A DNA stretch of 64,000 nucleotides from Stomorhina lunata (GCA_933228675.1 OW121743.1:85584938-85648937), one strand, 5' to 3'; shown: positions 12,930 through 26,010, counted from the stretch's first letter. Notes: a model not told the origin generated them from the letters alone. Numbers and translations: made by a program.

Positions 12930-13700
12930 ATGCCGGTGAATTTCCAATGTGTTCGAAGGTTTCTTATGTAACGCCAATTTCAAAAAAGGGTGAGCCTAGC
13001 AATCCCAAAAATTTCATATCAACATAAATTTGTTCCCCACTTTTAAAAGTATAGTAATGAAAAAATCGGTTAATTTACATCTGGTAAACTATGTGGAGTC
13101 AAATAACCTACATTACGAGCGACAGTATCAATTCCGTAGGGATCGCTCTATGGGTCACCTAGACTTCCTATCGGAAAAATGGTGTCTTTCTATTTGCCAT
13201 TTTGGTGTGCACTTTTATCAAAACTTACTGCCTTTGAAGCTGGTAATAGCTTCTCTCGATTCATAACGAGCTTCATCAGAGATAGCACTATTTATAAGAG
13301 TTGCTATTGACGGGATATTATTCAACGAGCTCAAGAATAATTCAAGGGTACCGCAAGACTCCGTTCTTTTGTTATCCTTGACGTCCAGTGGAGCATAGAG
13401 CCTCAGAAAGTTCTCCTACTCTTTTTCTAAATAACCTTCTACATCAAACCTCCAATCCTATCCACTTATTTGCGGACAATACAGGCCAAGTATATTGAAA
13501 ATTGATAGCATGAGGCACGTCTCGACTAAGGAACTGACTTCCTAAAGTTTTTTCCCTTTTAATTATGATAAAAAATGGTTAAAATCGAGTATCCATAAAC
13601 ACTTATCCTCAAGTGTCGACGTGTCACATGACAATATCGACCCGGAACGCTGTGTATTTATTGTCCAAAAGAGAGAGCCCTTACATTCATTCAAAATATT
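12930..13700 (+). pseudogene. Jockey-type LINE reverse transcriptase remnant
   Basis: Conceptual translation in shifting plus-strand frames gives blocks typical of Jockey-superfamily reverse transcriptases, in the right order. They are VTPISKKGEPSNPKNF (about 12967-13014), then ERQYQFRRDRSMGHL (about 13110), then FIRDSTIYIRVAIDG near 13268-13312. The block NNSRVPQDSVL (RT motif B, usual VPQGSVL) is near 13336-13366, and NPIHLFADN (motif C, usual FADD) is near 13455-13482. The second catalytic Asp of the FADD motif reads Asn. Several frameshifts and a small internal insertion confirm a dead copy. It carries no endonuclease or 5' region. Confidence 0.8.
13368..13409. other. 42-bp insertion inside the Jockey remnant
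   Basis: The RT motif B coding sequence is interrupted between the codons for SVL and those for the following PTLFL. The extra bases are flanked by the direct repeat GTTCT (13363-13367 and 13410-13414). The insert contains CCAGTGGAGCATAGAGCC, closely similar to CCCAGTGGAGCATAGGGCC at 15079-15097, the 3' end of the other LINE family. It may be a tiny retrotransposed or templated insertion. Confidence 0.55.
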
Positions 13701-15061
13701 TACCGATCGCCGGTTCTATGACATTCTTATGGCCTCTAGCTTGAACGAGGCTGAGAGGAGTTTTTGCTAAGATAAGTTTCCCCAAATATCCCAGAATGCA
13801 ACAGCAACTCCCAGCTTAAACATTCGTACTCTCACATGAACCTACGGAGGATCTTCTAGCTGAACCTCTATATCAAATGGTTGATCAACGAGACTAAGAG
13901 AAAGTCCACAGATATTGAAAAGTTGTTTGTCAAACTCGACAAAAAAAGCTGTGTACATAAATCCGATGTGCGACTGTTTTTTTTACCACTGCCTCACATC
14001 CGAGTTAGGACCACTTCCAAACCTTTAAGCATAGCTGCAGAGGTCGTCAACAAATTTAAATCCTTTAAGGATTTAGATGCAGATGGTATATATAGCGGAG
14101 AATTGAGTTGTTAACAAACCGGTTAAAAGACGGTATAAATAAAAAAAACTATACAGGTAGACCCTTCTCATTCACTAGCTTACTAGACAGCTTTATTATC
14201 TTCAGGTATTCATTACCTGCTCCTACCGGCATGAGATCAAAGAAATCGTCCAAACTTTCTTCTTCTGTTATCCTTGATTCCCAGTGAAGCAGGCCCTATG
14301 CTCCAGGTTTTATAGTCCGATTTCTTCGGATAGAATTGGTTTCATTCATCAGGATATTCTTGCATAGATTAGGCACCTCCAAAATTCATGTGCCAGCAGC
14401 CGTAGCGGGGGGATTTCTCGCTTGATTACCCCCTGGAGTTGTATATTCTGTAATATTGTTTCTTTCCATGCTTAAAACATTGTAAGTGCTAAGTCGATCG
14501 ATGATGAGTCAAAATACAAGAGCCACGTTTGTAAAGCGAGCTGCTCGATCCGAGACAGACGCCTGCTTGCAGCCACAACTAGCATGTTGAACAGACGCTA
14601 CAGTTTCGTACTTTATCAAGTACAATTATCTTAGACCCTTAGACCAAAAACATCGGAATGGCTCTAAGATAACTCCCACTTACGTTAGCCCTGACCTAGA
14701 GTCCCGCATCTTCAACTAGGTTGCTCACGTTTCCAGGATGTACCACGAGAAGGTGCGAGTAGAAATTGAATATAGTTATTACCTGTTAGCTGGAAACCCA
14801 GGCAACAACTGCATCCCATTTATATCAAAAACATTAGGTTTTACTCAAACTATCGAAACTATCGAGTGGTGCTGACTATCGATAATTTTGCAGCTCTAAC
14901 ATTAAGCCTTCTAGATAGCTACCAGAAACTGGTTACAATTTATACTCATAATGCAGTTTCACTAACATAAGATCAAATAAATCGTTTAAACTTTAACACG
15001 GTTGTAATCTTTCCGGAAGAATTTCAGATCAAACATTAGTCATTCTGGTATAACTAAAGTC
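13701..15061. other. Decayed transposon graveyard
   Basis: No intact frame. Two related segments occur at 14231-14330 and 14966-15110: GATCAAAGAAATCGTCCAAAC versus a close variant, and CCCAGTGAAGC versus CCCAGTGGAGC. They suggest two copies of the same LINE 3' end. The 77-codon frame at 13881-14114 has no recognisable domain. Confidence 0.45.
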
Positions 15062-15458
15062 TTCTTATATTTTTTACTCCCAGTGGAGCATAGGGCCTTT
15101 AACATCCTTTTATATCGATCTCTATTGCGAGATGTTAGGCTTACGTCATTCCATGAATAGTTTGCTGCATGCAACTCCACATCAATTGACGTTCTCCACG
15201 AAGACCTGTGGATTTAAACGAAGCACTTGTCGAGCATTGTTGCTATTTGGCCTTTGAAGTGTGTTGCCTATCCATCGTCATTCCCGCAGACATATCTCTA
15301 TAGAAGCAGGGAATTAGTTCATTTTCTTAATGTCTTATGCGATTCGGATTTGCCGTAAGAATTTGATTGCAGAGGTTTTCAGGCGCTTTTCGATGACATT
15401 TATGCGTTTCCAAATTTTGCAACCGTTATACAGGATGGACTTGACATTCGAGCTGCCC
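15062..15458 (-). pseudogene. LINE reverse transcriptase C-terminal remnant (second LINE family)
   Basis: On the minus strand the sequence reads SSNVKSILYNGCKIWKR, then VIEKRLKTSAIKFLRQIRIA, then a Trp/Gly-rich stretch. This matches the post-RT region of insect LINEs (usual form SNVKSVLLYGCETWK and RKWKWIGHTLRK). It ends near 15079-15097 in the reverse complement of CCCAGTGGAGCATAGGGCC, the probable 3' end. In-frame stops and frameshifts make it dead. The upstream part of the same gene lies at 19970-20270, separated by the inserted terminal-inverted-repeat element. Confidence 0.75.
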
Positions 15459-16617
15459 TACACTCAGAAAAAAGACATGTACTAAATTTGAGGAAAAAAA
15501 AATTCTTAAAAATAGTAAAAAAAAATCCTTATTCAGAGTAAATTTTTACTCAAAACTAGGAAAAATTATTACGTGCTAGTAAAAAATACAACATTTAAAT
15601 AAAAAATGTATAGTTCATATACTAAAAAATAGTTAACATTTTTCCGTAGAAAAATTGCATGAATTTTGTAAAATATTATTTATTTTAAGGAAATTTTTGT
15701 TAAAAACTAGTAAATATGTCCTAAATTTTAGTTCATCACATCATAAAACTGGGTAATATTGACTTTAGTTCAAAAAATTTGATTGAGTAAATGATTTACT
15801 GAAAAATAGTTCATAAAATTGAACTTACCTAAAATCTGGAAGTGGTTGTCGTAAATTTAAGTTCATTATTTTCCTAATTACTAGGAACATTTTCCTAATC
15901 ATGAATTTCAAGTTTAAGACTTTCTGCATTTTAAGAAAAATTTATTTAAAATTAGTAAAGATAAATTACAACGTCCAATAGTATACAATCTTCTTATAAT
16001 AAGTAAAATTGTAATAATTTGTTGAAAGTTATATACTTATATTTAGGATAATTTCCTAAAAATTAGTTCAGATAAATCAGAATAAATCATGTTTAAATTT
16101 ATGAAGTAATTAGGATAATTTTTTAATAATGAGTAAAATTGTTATAATTTCTTGAAATTTATATACTTATATTTAAAAACAAAATTCTTAAAAATTAGTT
16201 CAAATTTTCCTAAAATTTAGTTCATATATTGAAAAAAGTAAATGTCAATAAATTATTTTCATTTATAAATTATTTTCAATTTTAGTTCGTGATAGTTTTC
16301 TTACAAATTCCGCTTTTTTTTCGATATTAGTAGTATAAAAAAAATTGTGTTATGAAAAATTTGTGCCAAAAATTGTGTTTGTTGTTTCTATCTTTGTATA
16401 ACATAAGTAAAGGAAATATTAGCGATTAAATAATGCCTCAAAATAAAAGACCAAAAAATCAACAAGGAGATGAAAATTTCCTAAATATTAGTTAAAAATT
16501 TCCTACAAATTAGTTTAAATTTTTCTAAAAATTAGTAAAAATTTTCCGAAAAATTAGTTAAATTTTTCCTAAAAATGTATTAAAAATAAATGTTAATAAA
16601 TTATGTTTTCTAATATT

Positions 16618-17640
16618 GTCTTCGTCTGCTTGTGCAAGTGCCCACGATTCAGCACCATATAATAACACTTATAATTTTAGTTCCTGTTGAGTGGATTTCA
16701 TTCCAAAGCTAAGTAAGTATGATTCTTTATTTAATTTCATTATTTACATTCGCTGCGGTACCTAGGTAGACAAATTCTTTAAAAACTCTGAAGCTATAGT
16801 TGACGACGTTCACGTGTGCTCCAATTCTAATGGACTGCTTGCTAGAAGAGACCATCAGTATTGTTTTTGATTACTAGGCCCATTTTCATCGAATAATTTT
16901 CAATACCGGAAAAGGCGGCAGTCACTTCACGCAAATGTGAGTAACATGTGCCAGTTGTATTAACTGCAGCATCACGAAGAAGTAAAGTAAGGTAAGTGTC
17001 CATTTGTTTTTCTTGGTGGATTTACCTGGTCTAAAGTCACATTGGGAGGCACCAATTATTTCGTTAATATTGGGTTTTAGCCTTGCACACAGGATTCTCG
17101 TTATATCTATAGTTAGCGCAGATGGATTTATCACCTTTATCAGAACACTCTCGGTATGTCACCTGATTTCAAATCATCCACTCCATCAAATCATCCAGGA
17201 GATTAGAGCAATCATATCACATTTGTACTTATCGGATACATCCATCAACTGAATCGGGGCACCTCCTCTATTAAGATTTCTGATATTCCAGGTGCTAATC
17301 CTTGGATCATGATCCTTTATTCGTTTGCTATGGTCGTCAACATTAGGGGGTCGTTTTTATTCTAATTGTTTCTATTTCATATTAGGAGTTTTTGTCAGGA
17401 GCGTGTTACTAACCTGAGGTCCTTGTTAGCTCACTACTTTAAGGATGTTAAGGTAGCTAACCAGGTGATACTACTAGGAGGTCAATGTCCACAGTTGAGA
17501 TGAGAGGTTGATCAAGAAAAATCTGGGCTTTCAAATTAAAACCGATCAAAAGAGTTGCTTGGCTTAAAACACCAACTATATCATCCTGAAATCTAGAATA
17601 CTTCGACACAATTATAAACTTCAGCAGCCGTTTTCTTGAA
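16618..17640 (-). mobile_element. Degraded RTE-type LINE copy nested in the TIR element
   Basis: Blocks match the RTE element at 54825-57766 in order, with internal deletions. 16621-16920 corresponds to about 55229-55610 (end of RT). 16925-17160 corresponds to central RT (about 55630-56180). 17215-17370 corresponds to the 5' part of the endonuclease ORF (about 57530-57670). 17425-17560 matches the 5' untranslated stretch also seen at 3630-3760. No long frame survives. Confidence 0.82.
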
Positions 17641-19240
17641 ATCAAAAAAGGTTATAGGACTTCTCCGCATATCAAGGCTCAAACCATGTAAGTGATGCAT
17701 TATATATGACTTTAGAACACTGTTTTCTCAGTTTTTATATTAGGGTGGGTCTTTTTCAATGTTCGACATTAGGTTGTTATATATTAAATATCATAATTTA
17801 ATGTCAAATTTAAAGAAAACCTTTAAATAACTCCAAAAGCAATCTTCTAAATGCAGTTATTGGATTTAGGTACAGTTTTTTTTATTATAATAAATTAATG
17901 GACAAATATTGAAGGTAAATACATTTTTAGATTGAGCTTTTGCGTAATACATTGATAAGTATCTAAAATTAAAAAAAATCGTATAGGTGTTTTAAACTAA
18001 CAGTTAATTATAGTAGGGCTTACAGTAAGGGGCAAAACTTAACACATTATTTATTAATACAAAATCGAAAAAACTGTAGTTAAAATTCAAAAGTCATTGT
18101 TTGGTATAATTTTTTTCCTTTTGCCAAACACTTTAATTAACTCATGTTCATTGACATTCGGATGGACGAATATAAACCGAATAGGGTCAGATTGTCGGCA
18201 ATGAATATTATTTGATAAAAGTGTGAACGAATTTATACCAACTAACTATTTTTGACATTTAATATAATTAAATTTTAAACTTTATTTTCTTTCATTTTTT
18301 CGATTTAGTAATAATAAAAATAAATAATATATTTTATTTACCCTAACTGTATGCTCTAAATAAAAAATATAAAAAAATATATATTAAACACCTATACCAT
18401 ATTTTATATTTTTCGCAAAATGACCTTTGATTAGTTAAATTGGGAAGTCTAAGGACCTCTAGTGTTCCGTAGCCAAAGATGCCGTGCGTCACAAAGAGCG
18501 TCCCTTCCATGTTATTTTTTTCAAAGTAAATAACAATTTGACTATGAAAAGGCTTAAATATTTTTCAATGTATTATACTGCAGTAAATTCTGAAGTACGA
18601 TTTTTTTATTTATTTACCTTATAAAATTTGTCTTTAATTATAAATACATTTATATAAATACTTATCTATTTTCCAATAACTTACATTATGAACCAAAATT
18701 CTTTTATATTGAAGATTATATTGCATTTCCAAATAAATAAATTCTTAAACTTGTAAGAGGATCAGATATTTAATGGCAAAGAATGGGTGATGAAATACAT
18801 TGAGTCATTGTCCGCAGTTATTTAAATTGGAAGAAATTTCAAAACTACTTCATCCATTTTTTATTTCTATGACTTTTAATTTATTGTATTTTTTTGTACA
18901 AGTTGTTATTGATTGAAATTTCGGTAAAACCAAAAATACTCCAATTTTTCCCTATAAGAACAAATTTTACAGTTTGGGGCGGATGCGGCACCCCTAATGC
19001 AATCTAAACAAAATTTTGTATAACATATTTTTTTGTAACGGAAAACATTTCTTAGGGAAAATTAAGGTTAAATTTTTAAAAAATAAGGTACACTCCAATT
19101 ATTATGTACATATATATAAGTAAATGTAAAAATTGTTATAAATATTATTTCTTATTTAAATATGTATATGTATTTATGTTATTTAAAATATTTTTGTAAA
19201 GTTATGAAAAGAGATTAATAAAAATACTTTATACCATTTT
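17641..19240. other. Internal part of the TIR element, no coding sequence recognised
   Basis: AT-rich sequence with no long open frame and no transposase motif that I can recognise on either strand. Confidence 0.4.
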
Positions 19241-19969
19241 TTTATACTTTTATTTTATAAAGGGGATATACATATATATTTTAGAAAATAATTTTACTTA
19301 ATTTTAGTACTTTTTCTTGTATTATTTAGGAAATATACAATTCAGATAAGTATATAATTTACTGAAAACTAGAAATAAGTTTTATTAATGTAGGAAATAT
19401 TTCATACTGGGAATGAATATTTTACTATAAATAAGTATTAAACTTATTAGTTGTCTGACTGTTTTTCTCACTTTTAAGGAAAATATTTCATAAAAATTAT
19501 AAATTTTTTATAAGATCAAAATAAATAATTTACTGAATTTTAGTAATCTTTTTCTACTATCGTAGACAATTTGAACAAGTTTACTGCAATTTTTACTTGT
19601 TTTAAGTAAAAATAAATTATCTTTTAACTAAAATGAAGGAAAATTTTCCTTATTTATAGCATTGATAAATATTTATCTGAACTAAATTAAAGGAAATATT
19701 TACTTGTTTTTAAGAAGTTTCAGATAAAATATGAACTAAATAATAGTAATTTTTTTTTTAATTTTTTAAGTTAAATTTTATTTGATTTTAGTTAAAATTT
19801 GTTTGAAATAAGAAATTTTGTCAAAAACTCAAGGAAATTTTTTTCTAGGAATTAAGGAATTTTTTTACTCAATTGCTGTAAAAAACGGCTTTGGCGCCAT
19901 ACGACAACCATTTTTTCCTCAAAATTAGTAAATTTTCCTAAATTTTAGTTCATTTTTTTTCTGAGTGTA

Positions 19970-20270
19970 GAATTTTCTTGAAGGCGACTTGAGCTTTGGC
20001 TTAGATGACATACGACCTCGGCATATTCCAAGTGCTCGAGTTGTTTAAAAGATGTTCATTGGATACCATGTCTACCATTCAGAGCCCAGCGCATTATGTT
20101 GTCGACACTGTCGAAGAAATTCATAAAGTCAATAAAGGCTAAGTAAATGCGGGTGCCGAAATTTATTACTCTACTCTAACGCTATCCTTACTATGTTAAT
20201 AAGATCACGAATTTAGTCCAATTATTTTGTCAACAATACCACATTTGGTCCACATTTTGAATTAGCTGAA
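19970..20270 (-). pseudogene. LINE reverse transcriptase remnant (upstream half of the split LINE)
   Basis: The minus strand reads RIYLAFIDFMNFFDSVD (RT motif A, usual FVDFEKAFDSVD), then GRHGIQ, then SFKQLEHLEYAE (motif C region, usual LEDLDYADD). Then comes a stretch matching LLSHTQQQMQEK-type sequence. The second Asp of the motif C pair is replaced, and stops are present, so it is dead. It continues, after loss of some 80 codons, into 15458-15062 on the far side of the inserted TIR element. Confidence 0.75.
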
Positions 20271-20315
20271 CCCTCGTAGATATATGAGATATGTTTCTAA
20301 ATTTAACACAACTTG

Positions 20316-20372
20316 ATGGTGGGTATACAAAATTCGGCACAGCCGAATATAACACTCTTACTTGTTTTTTTT
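20316..20372 (+). repeat. Repeat terminus with hairpin and CTTACTTGTTT tail
   Basis: TTCGGC-ACA-GCCGAA forms a perfect 6-bp hairpin, followed by TATAACACTCTTACTTGTTT. Its layout matches the end of the dispersed repeat at 52583-52630, although the hairpin sequence differs. Confidence 0.55.
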
Positions 20373-22129
20373 TTATTTTCCGTCAAGAACTGCAAAATTT
20401 TTAGATTATAGAAAAAAAAACTATCCGCAGAGTCGACGTAGACCACTTGTTTCGGTACCCAATACAAATTTTTCCTGTATTTTTCTTATTTTGTGGCCAT
20501 AGATTTAAATGAAAAATTATTTTTAGTTGGTTTGATGTTGATGGTTTGTTGGCCTTTTTTTGGTTGGCAATTCTTGTTGCCTTGGCCGATTCTGTGAGTA
20601 TATACACGTACAATACAAATACGATGTATATAAAGAATATATACATAAATACCCTAGTAGTTATGTTAAGGTACATAAAGTGAGGAAGTACATAATGAAT
20701 GTTTCTGTGATAAATTCTTCGTAGTATCCTCTTTTTCATTTGTTGTTGCTGTCTGCCCTGGCCTGGTCTGGTCTACTCTGGTAGTAGATGTTTCGTATAG
20801 TTTTTTTTCCAGCTAATGGTTTTTAGTATTACCAGTGGGTGGTTTTCGCTTGATGACTCTGAGGGTGGCAGGCGATTGTTGTTGTATGGTATCTGTAATC
20901 ATTTTTTTACTTTTTTTTGTAGTTTTTTTTTTATTGTATTAAAATGGTAAAGAGGATACAGAAGAAACTTTTTTTTAAATGTATTGTTGACGTTGTGTAA
21001 ATATATAAGTGTGTCTGGATGTGTGTTCGGATACCAGGACTAGGGTGAGATGTTGTTGGCGTAAGAGATGTGGGGGTGAGGAGTAAGTAGTTTTACTAGT
21101 AAAACTATATTATTTGATGATGTTTATCAGTTAGAGGAATAAATAAATTTATGTGTATTTGTACAGGAATACAACGATAAAAGTATGAACAATTTGGGAG
21201 GCGAGAAAAAAATCAATAATTATGTAAAATGTTCAGGGTACTAGTGGCGTGTATACTGACAAGAAGAGGAGTACATTAGGGAATTGATGCAGGCAGACAG
21301 GTGTATTCATTAGAACTAACTTTTGAACGGCGATTGTATGGAAAGAACGGGCAAATGTATGTAAACCCGATCGTAGTCCTGTATATTAAAGTTTAGTTTT
21401 TTTTTATTTTATATATTATGAGTTATACCCCTTTATAGCCCTTAGAAATCGGGTAAATATTTAAAAATCAACATTTTTCGTATTATTTTCATATACGATC
21501 TCGAAATTCGAGTATTTCCTCCTCCTTTAATCTGATAAAAATCACCTTTCATATGATCAAATACTATTTCCGAATGAAATCTAATCTAAATTTCTATACC
21601 TCGAGTTGTTTGCTTAGATAATTCTTAGTGCACAAATTTATGACCATCATTGATTTTATGACTATCGACAGGTTTAATCATTTTCTATAAAAAAAAAGTA
21701 CAAAAAATATCATTAATTATCACGAATCATTTATTAGTAAAGAATGTTCTAATTTCAAAATTGATTGCTAGAATATGACAATAAAAAGTAATAAACAGAA
21801 ATTCTTATTAAAAATCTATAAACGATTTCTGATCCAATTCAGGGTATCTATTGCTTTCAAGGTTTTCTATTTTAATATATATTTTTATTTTATCTCTTAT
21901 AGATGGCATTGATGAAAGCTCAATAATGATTATAAAACTTTTAATCCTAGTCAATATCACTTTATAGTTATTTAAAAGAAAAAAAATAGCATCATAAATC
22001 CACAGATAATTTAATTTTATTTCAAAATACAATTTTTACAATACAATTTATTAATAACAGTCTTTTAAAACGGATCGTGCTAATACTATCACTTGCAAAG
22101 TAAGTCCATAATTTTTATAAAAATAAAAA
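20373..22129. other. Spacer, no recognisable gene
   Basis: Mixed-composition DNA with T runs and TGTTGTTG-type triplets (20740-20960). Open frames (for example 20401-20739 minus and 21808-22032 minus) are AT-driven and show no domain. Confidence 0.45.
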
Positions 22130-23690
22130 TATAAGGAAACATTTTTATACTGAAGATTTTTGTATATTTAGAAAAAATTTCATACAGAAAATTTTTCTAT
22201 AGAAAAAATTTCTGAAAGGAAATTTTTCTAAAGAAAAAATTTGATATAGAAAATTTTTCTACAGAAAAAAATTTCACATAGAAAATTTTTCCTAAGAAAA
22301 AATTTCATATAGAAAATTTTTCCAATAAAAACATTTGATATAGAAAATTATTCAATAGAAAAAATTGCATCTATAAAATTTCATATAGAAAATATTTCTA
22401 TAAAAAAAATTTTATATAGAAAATTTTTCTATAGAAAAAAATTCATATTGAAAATTTTTCTATAGAAAAAATTTCATATAGAAAATTTTTCTATAGAAAA
22501 AATTTCATATAGAAAATTTTTCTATAGAAAAAATTTCATATAGAAAATTTTTCTATAGAAAAAATTTCATATAGAAAAATTTTCTATAGAAAAAATTTCA
22601 TATAGAAAAATTTTCTATAGAAAAAATTTCATATAGAAAATTTTTCTATAGAAAAAATTTCATGTAGAAAATTTTTCTATAGAAAAAATTTCATATAGAA
22701 AATTTTTCTATAGAAAAAATTTCATATAGAAAATTCTTCTATAGAAAAAATTTCATATAAAAAATTTTTCTATAGAAAAAATTTTTCTATAGAAAAAATT
22801 TCACATAGAAAATTTTTCTATAGAAACAATTTCATATAAAAAATTTTTCTACAGAAAAAATTTCATATAAAAATTTTTTCTATGGAAAAAATTTCATATA
22901 GAAAATTTTTCTATAGAAAAAATTTCATATAGAAAATTTTTTTATAGAAAAAATTTTATATAGAATATTTTTCTATAGAAAAAATTACATATAAAAACTT
23001 TTTCTATAGAAAAAATTTCATATAAAAAATTTTTCTATAGAAAAAATTTCATATAAAAAATTTTTCTATAGAAAAAATTTCATATAGAAAATTTTTCTAT
23101 AGAAAACATTTCATATAGATTTAGAAAATTTTTCTATAGAAAAAATTTCATATAGAAATTTTTTTTAAAGAAATTTCATATAAAAAGTTTTTCTAAAAAA
23201 AAAATTCATACAGAAAATTTTTTAAAAGAAAATATTTCATACAGAAAATTTTTATAGAAAAAATTTCATATAGAAAATTTTTCTATAGAAAAATTTTCAT
23301 ATAGAAAATTTTTTATAGAAAAAATTTCATCTAGAAAATTTTTTATAGAAAAAATTTCATCTAGAAAATTTTTCTATAGAAAAAATTGTATATAGAAAAA
23401 TTTTCTATAGAAAAAATTTTATATAGAAAAATTTTCTATAGAAAAAATTTTATATAGAAAATTTTTCTATAGAAAAAATTTTATATAGAAAATTTTTCTA
23501 TAGAAAAAATTTTATATAGAAAATTTTTCTATAGAAAAAATTTTATATGAAAAATTTTTCTATAGAAAAAATTTTATACAGAAAATTTTTCTATAGAAAA
23601 AATTTTGTATAGAAAATTTTTCTATTGAAAAAATTTCATATAGAAAATTTTTCTATAGGAAAAAATTTCATATTAAAAATTTTCTTACAT
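22130..23690. repeat. 31-bp minisatellite array
   Basis: Each monomer holds two half-units, one with CTATAGAAAAAATTT and one with CATATAGAAAATTTTT, giving 31 bp. The centre (22430-22760) is highly uniform. Towards the right (23390-23620) the variant TTTTATATAGAAAA replaces TTTCATATAGAAAA. Both flanks are decayed. Confidence 0.96.
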
Positions 23691-24689
23691 TATCTTACAA
23701 ATAAAACTTCTGCGAAAAATAAAATTTTATGATCCAAATAAGTAATCCCATTGCAATTGGCCAAGACCAGCAACTTGGGTATTTTTTTAGCCATAAAATT
23801 TATAATCAATTTACAGCGAATGGTCTTGATCGATCAATTAAATTTATAAATGTCTATTGGGCAAAAACTTTACGACGACAATTTTATAATCTGCAAGAGT
23901 TGAGGAGCGGGAGATGTAAGCAACAAAGTGTAATTTGGCGTGTAATCATCAGCCAAATGTCAGTCTTATCTTGCATTACATTTTGGTTTCTTTAGATTTG
24001 AGTACAATTTACTTAGTCTTTCGTACATTGTCAGGCATTAAGTGCAAAAATCTACAAAGATATTTTGTTGCTATTGTTTGCATTTTATTTAATTTTCCAT
24101 TGCACAGTTTCAATATTTCAGAGAACACAGTGGGTGATTTGCAAAATAAAATTGAAATATTTTGTCATGAGATTTTAACCAACTTTACTGTCGACCTTTT
24201 ATCGTTTTAAGTTTTTCAAGAATACGAAATGAAATTGTTAGCGCTTTTATTATGCCGACCCAGAAAGGTTATGGTCATCCGAGTTGAAAAAATGAACTAA
24301 GCAACATCTACCATTATTATAGTCCCTAGGAACTTTATTAAAATCGGCTTATATACCTAAAAGTTAATCTTTTTAACTAAAATTTACGAAATCTAAGAAA
24401 TTGAAAAACTAACATTTTAATTTCACTTTTTTTCTAAAGTCTCCCACTGTGGCGCGTTTATATGCAAAGGCACGTGTAAAAACTTTTAGCTTACCTAAGC
24501 TTTAAGTTTTGTTACAAAAACCCCAACAAAAAAAGCGAAAGAACTTAAAAAACAATTTGAAACTATTTGTGAGAAAATGATACACACATACACACTCAGA
24601 CACAGTTTCACTACAAAGTAAGAAATTAAAGATGGATCATGTAGTCCGTGTTTACGATATATAGAATCTAAATTATTAAAAATTGAAAA
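23691..24689. other. Spacer, no recognisable gene
   Basis: Two overlapping open frames of 88-91 codons (23729-23995 and 23935-24210) show no domain I recognise and have no visible promoter or splice context. They could be chance frames. Confidence 0.4.
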
Positions 24690-26010
24690 ATTGGGAATTT
24701 TTTACAAATTTATTAATAAAAAAATTCTTTATTTTTGCAGGTAATTTTTTAAAAAATATTTCAAAAATTCTCTATTTTTATAGGAAATTTTTCAAAAAAT
24801 TTATATTTTAAGAGAAAATTCTTCAAACTTTTCTATTTTGATAGGAATTTTTTTAAAAATTTTCTATTTTTATAGGAAATTTTTCAAAAAATTTCTATTT
24901 TTATAGGAAATTTTTCAAAAATTTTCTATTTTTATAGGAAATTTTTCAAAAATTTTCTATTTTTATAGGAAATTTTTCAAAAATTTTCTATTTTTATAGG
25001 AAATTTTTCAAAAATTTTCTATTTTTATAGGAAATTTTTCAAAAATTTTCTATTTTTATAGGAAATTTTTCAAAAATTTTCTATTTTTATAGGAAATTTT
25101 TCAAAAATTTTCTATTTTTATAGGAAATTTTTCAAAAATTTTCTATTTTTATAGGAAATTTTTCAAAAATTTTCTATTTTTATAGGAAATTTTTCAAAAA
25201 TTTTCTATTTTTATAGGAAATTTTTCAAAAATTTTCTATTTTTATAGAAAATTTTTCAAAAATTTTCTATTTTTATAGAAAATTTTTCAAAAATTTTCTA
25301 TTTTTATAGGAAATTTTTCAAAAATTTTCTATTTTTATAGGAAATTTTTCAAAAATTTTCTATTTTTATAGAAAATTTTTCAAAAATTTTCTATTTTTAT
25401 AGGAAATTTTTCAAAAATTTTCTATTTTTATAGGAAATTTTTCAAAAATTTTCTATTTTTATAGAAAATTTTTCAAAAATTTTCTATTTTTATAGAAAAT
25501 TTTTCAAAAATTTTCTATTTTTATAGGAAATTTTTCAAAAATTTTCTATTTTTATAGGAAATTTTTCAAAAATTTTCTATTTTTATAGGAAATTTTTCAA
25601 AAATTTTCTATTTTTATAGGAAATTTTTCAAAAATTTTCTATTTTTATAAGAAATTTTCCAAAATTTTTCTATTTTTATAGGAAATTTTCCAAAAATCTT
25701 CTATTTTTATAGGAAATTTTCCAAAAATCTTATATTTTTATAGGAAATTTTTCAAAAAAAAATTTTTTTTTTTAAAAATGTTTTTTTTCAAAAATTTTCT
25801 ATTTTTATAGGAAATTTTTCAAAAAATTTTTTTTTTCAAAAATTTTCTATTTTAATAGGAAATTTTTCAAAAATTTTCTATTTTTATAGGAAAATTTTCA
25901 AAAATTTTCTATTTTTAAAGGAAATATTTCAAAAATTTTCTATTTTTAAAGGAAATATTTCAAAAATTTTCTATTTTTATAGGAAATTTTTAAAAAATCT
26001 ACTAATTTAA
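24690..26010. repeat. 31-bp minisatellite array (TATAGGAAATTTTTC type)
   Basis: The monomer contains TTTTTATAGGAAATTTTTCA followed by AAAATTTTCTA. It is very homogeneous from 24880 to 25640, with GAAA/GGAAA variants. It differs at essentially one position (TTTTCTA versus TTTCCTA) from the array at 26756-28145. Confidence 0.96.

Larger units (their letters stand above)
15461..19967. mobile_element. 4.5-kb terminal-inverted-repeat DNA element with TA duplication
   Basis: The ends are CACTCAGAAAAAA (15461) and TTTTTTCTGAGTG (19967), each bounded by TA (15459-15460 and 19968-19969). Roughly 1.1 kb on the left and 0.7 kb on the right are AT-rich. They are dominated by dispersed variants of AAAATTAGTTCA and TTTCCTAAA on the left and their reverse complements on the right. 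The arms are therefore long, diverged inverted repeats. No transposase is recognisable, so it is probably non-autonomous. It carries a nested RTE relative at 16618-17640. Its insertion splits an older LINE remnant. The superfamily is not identified; a TA target is compatible with Tc1/mariner-like or PIF-like elements. Confidence 0.8.

Noticed and set aside
23729..24210. Pair of overlapping 88-91 codon frames
   Set aside because: No recognisable domain; length is within chance for this window, although I cannot exclude a small exon.
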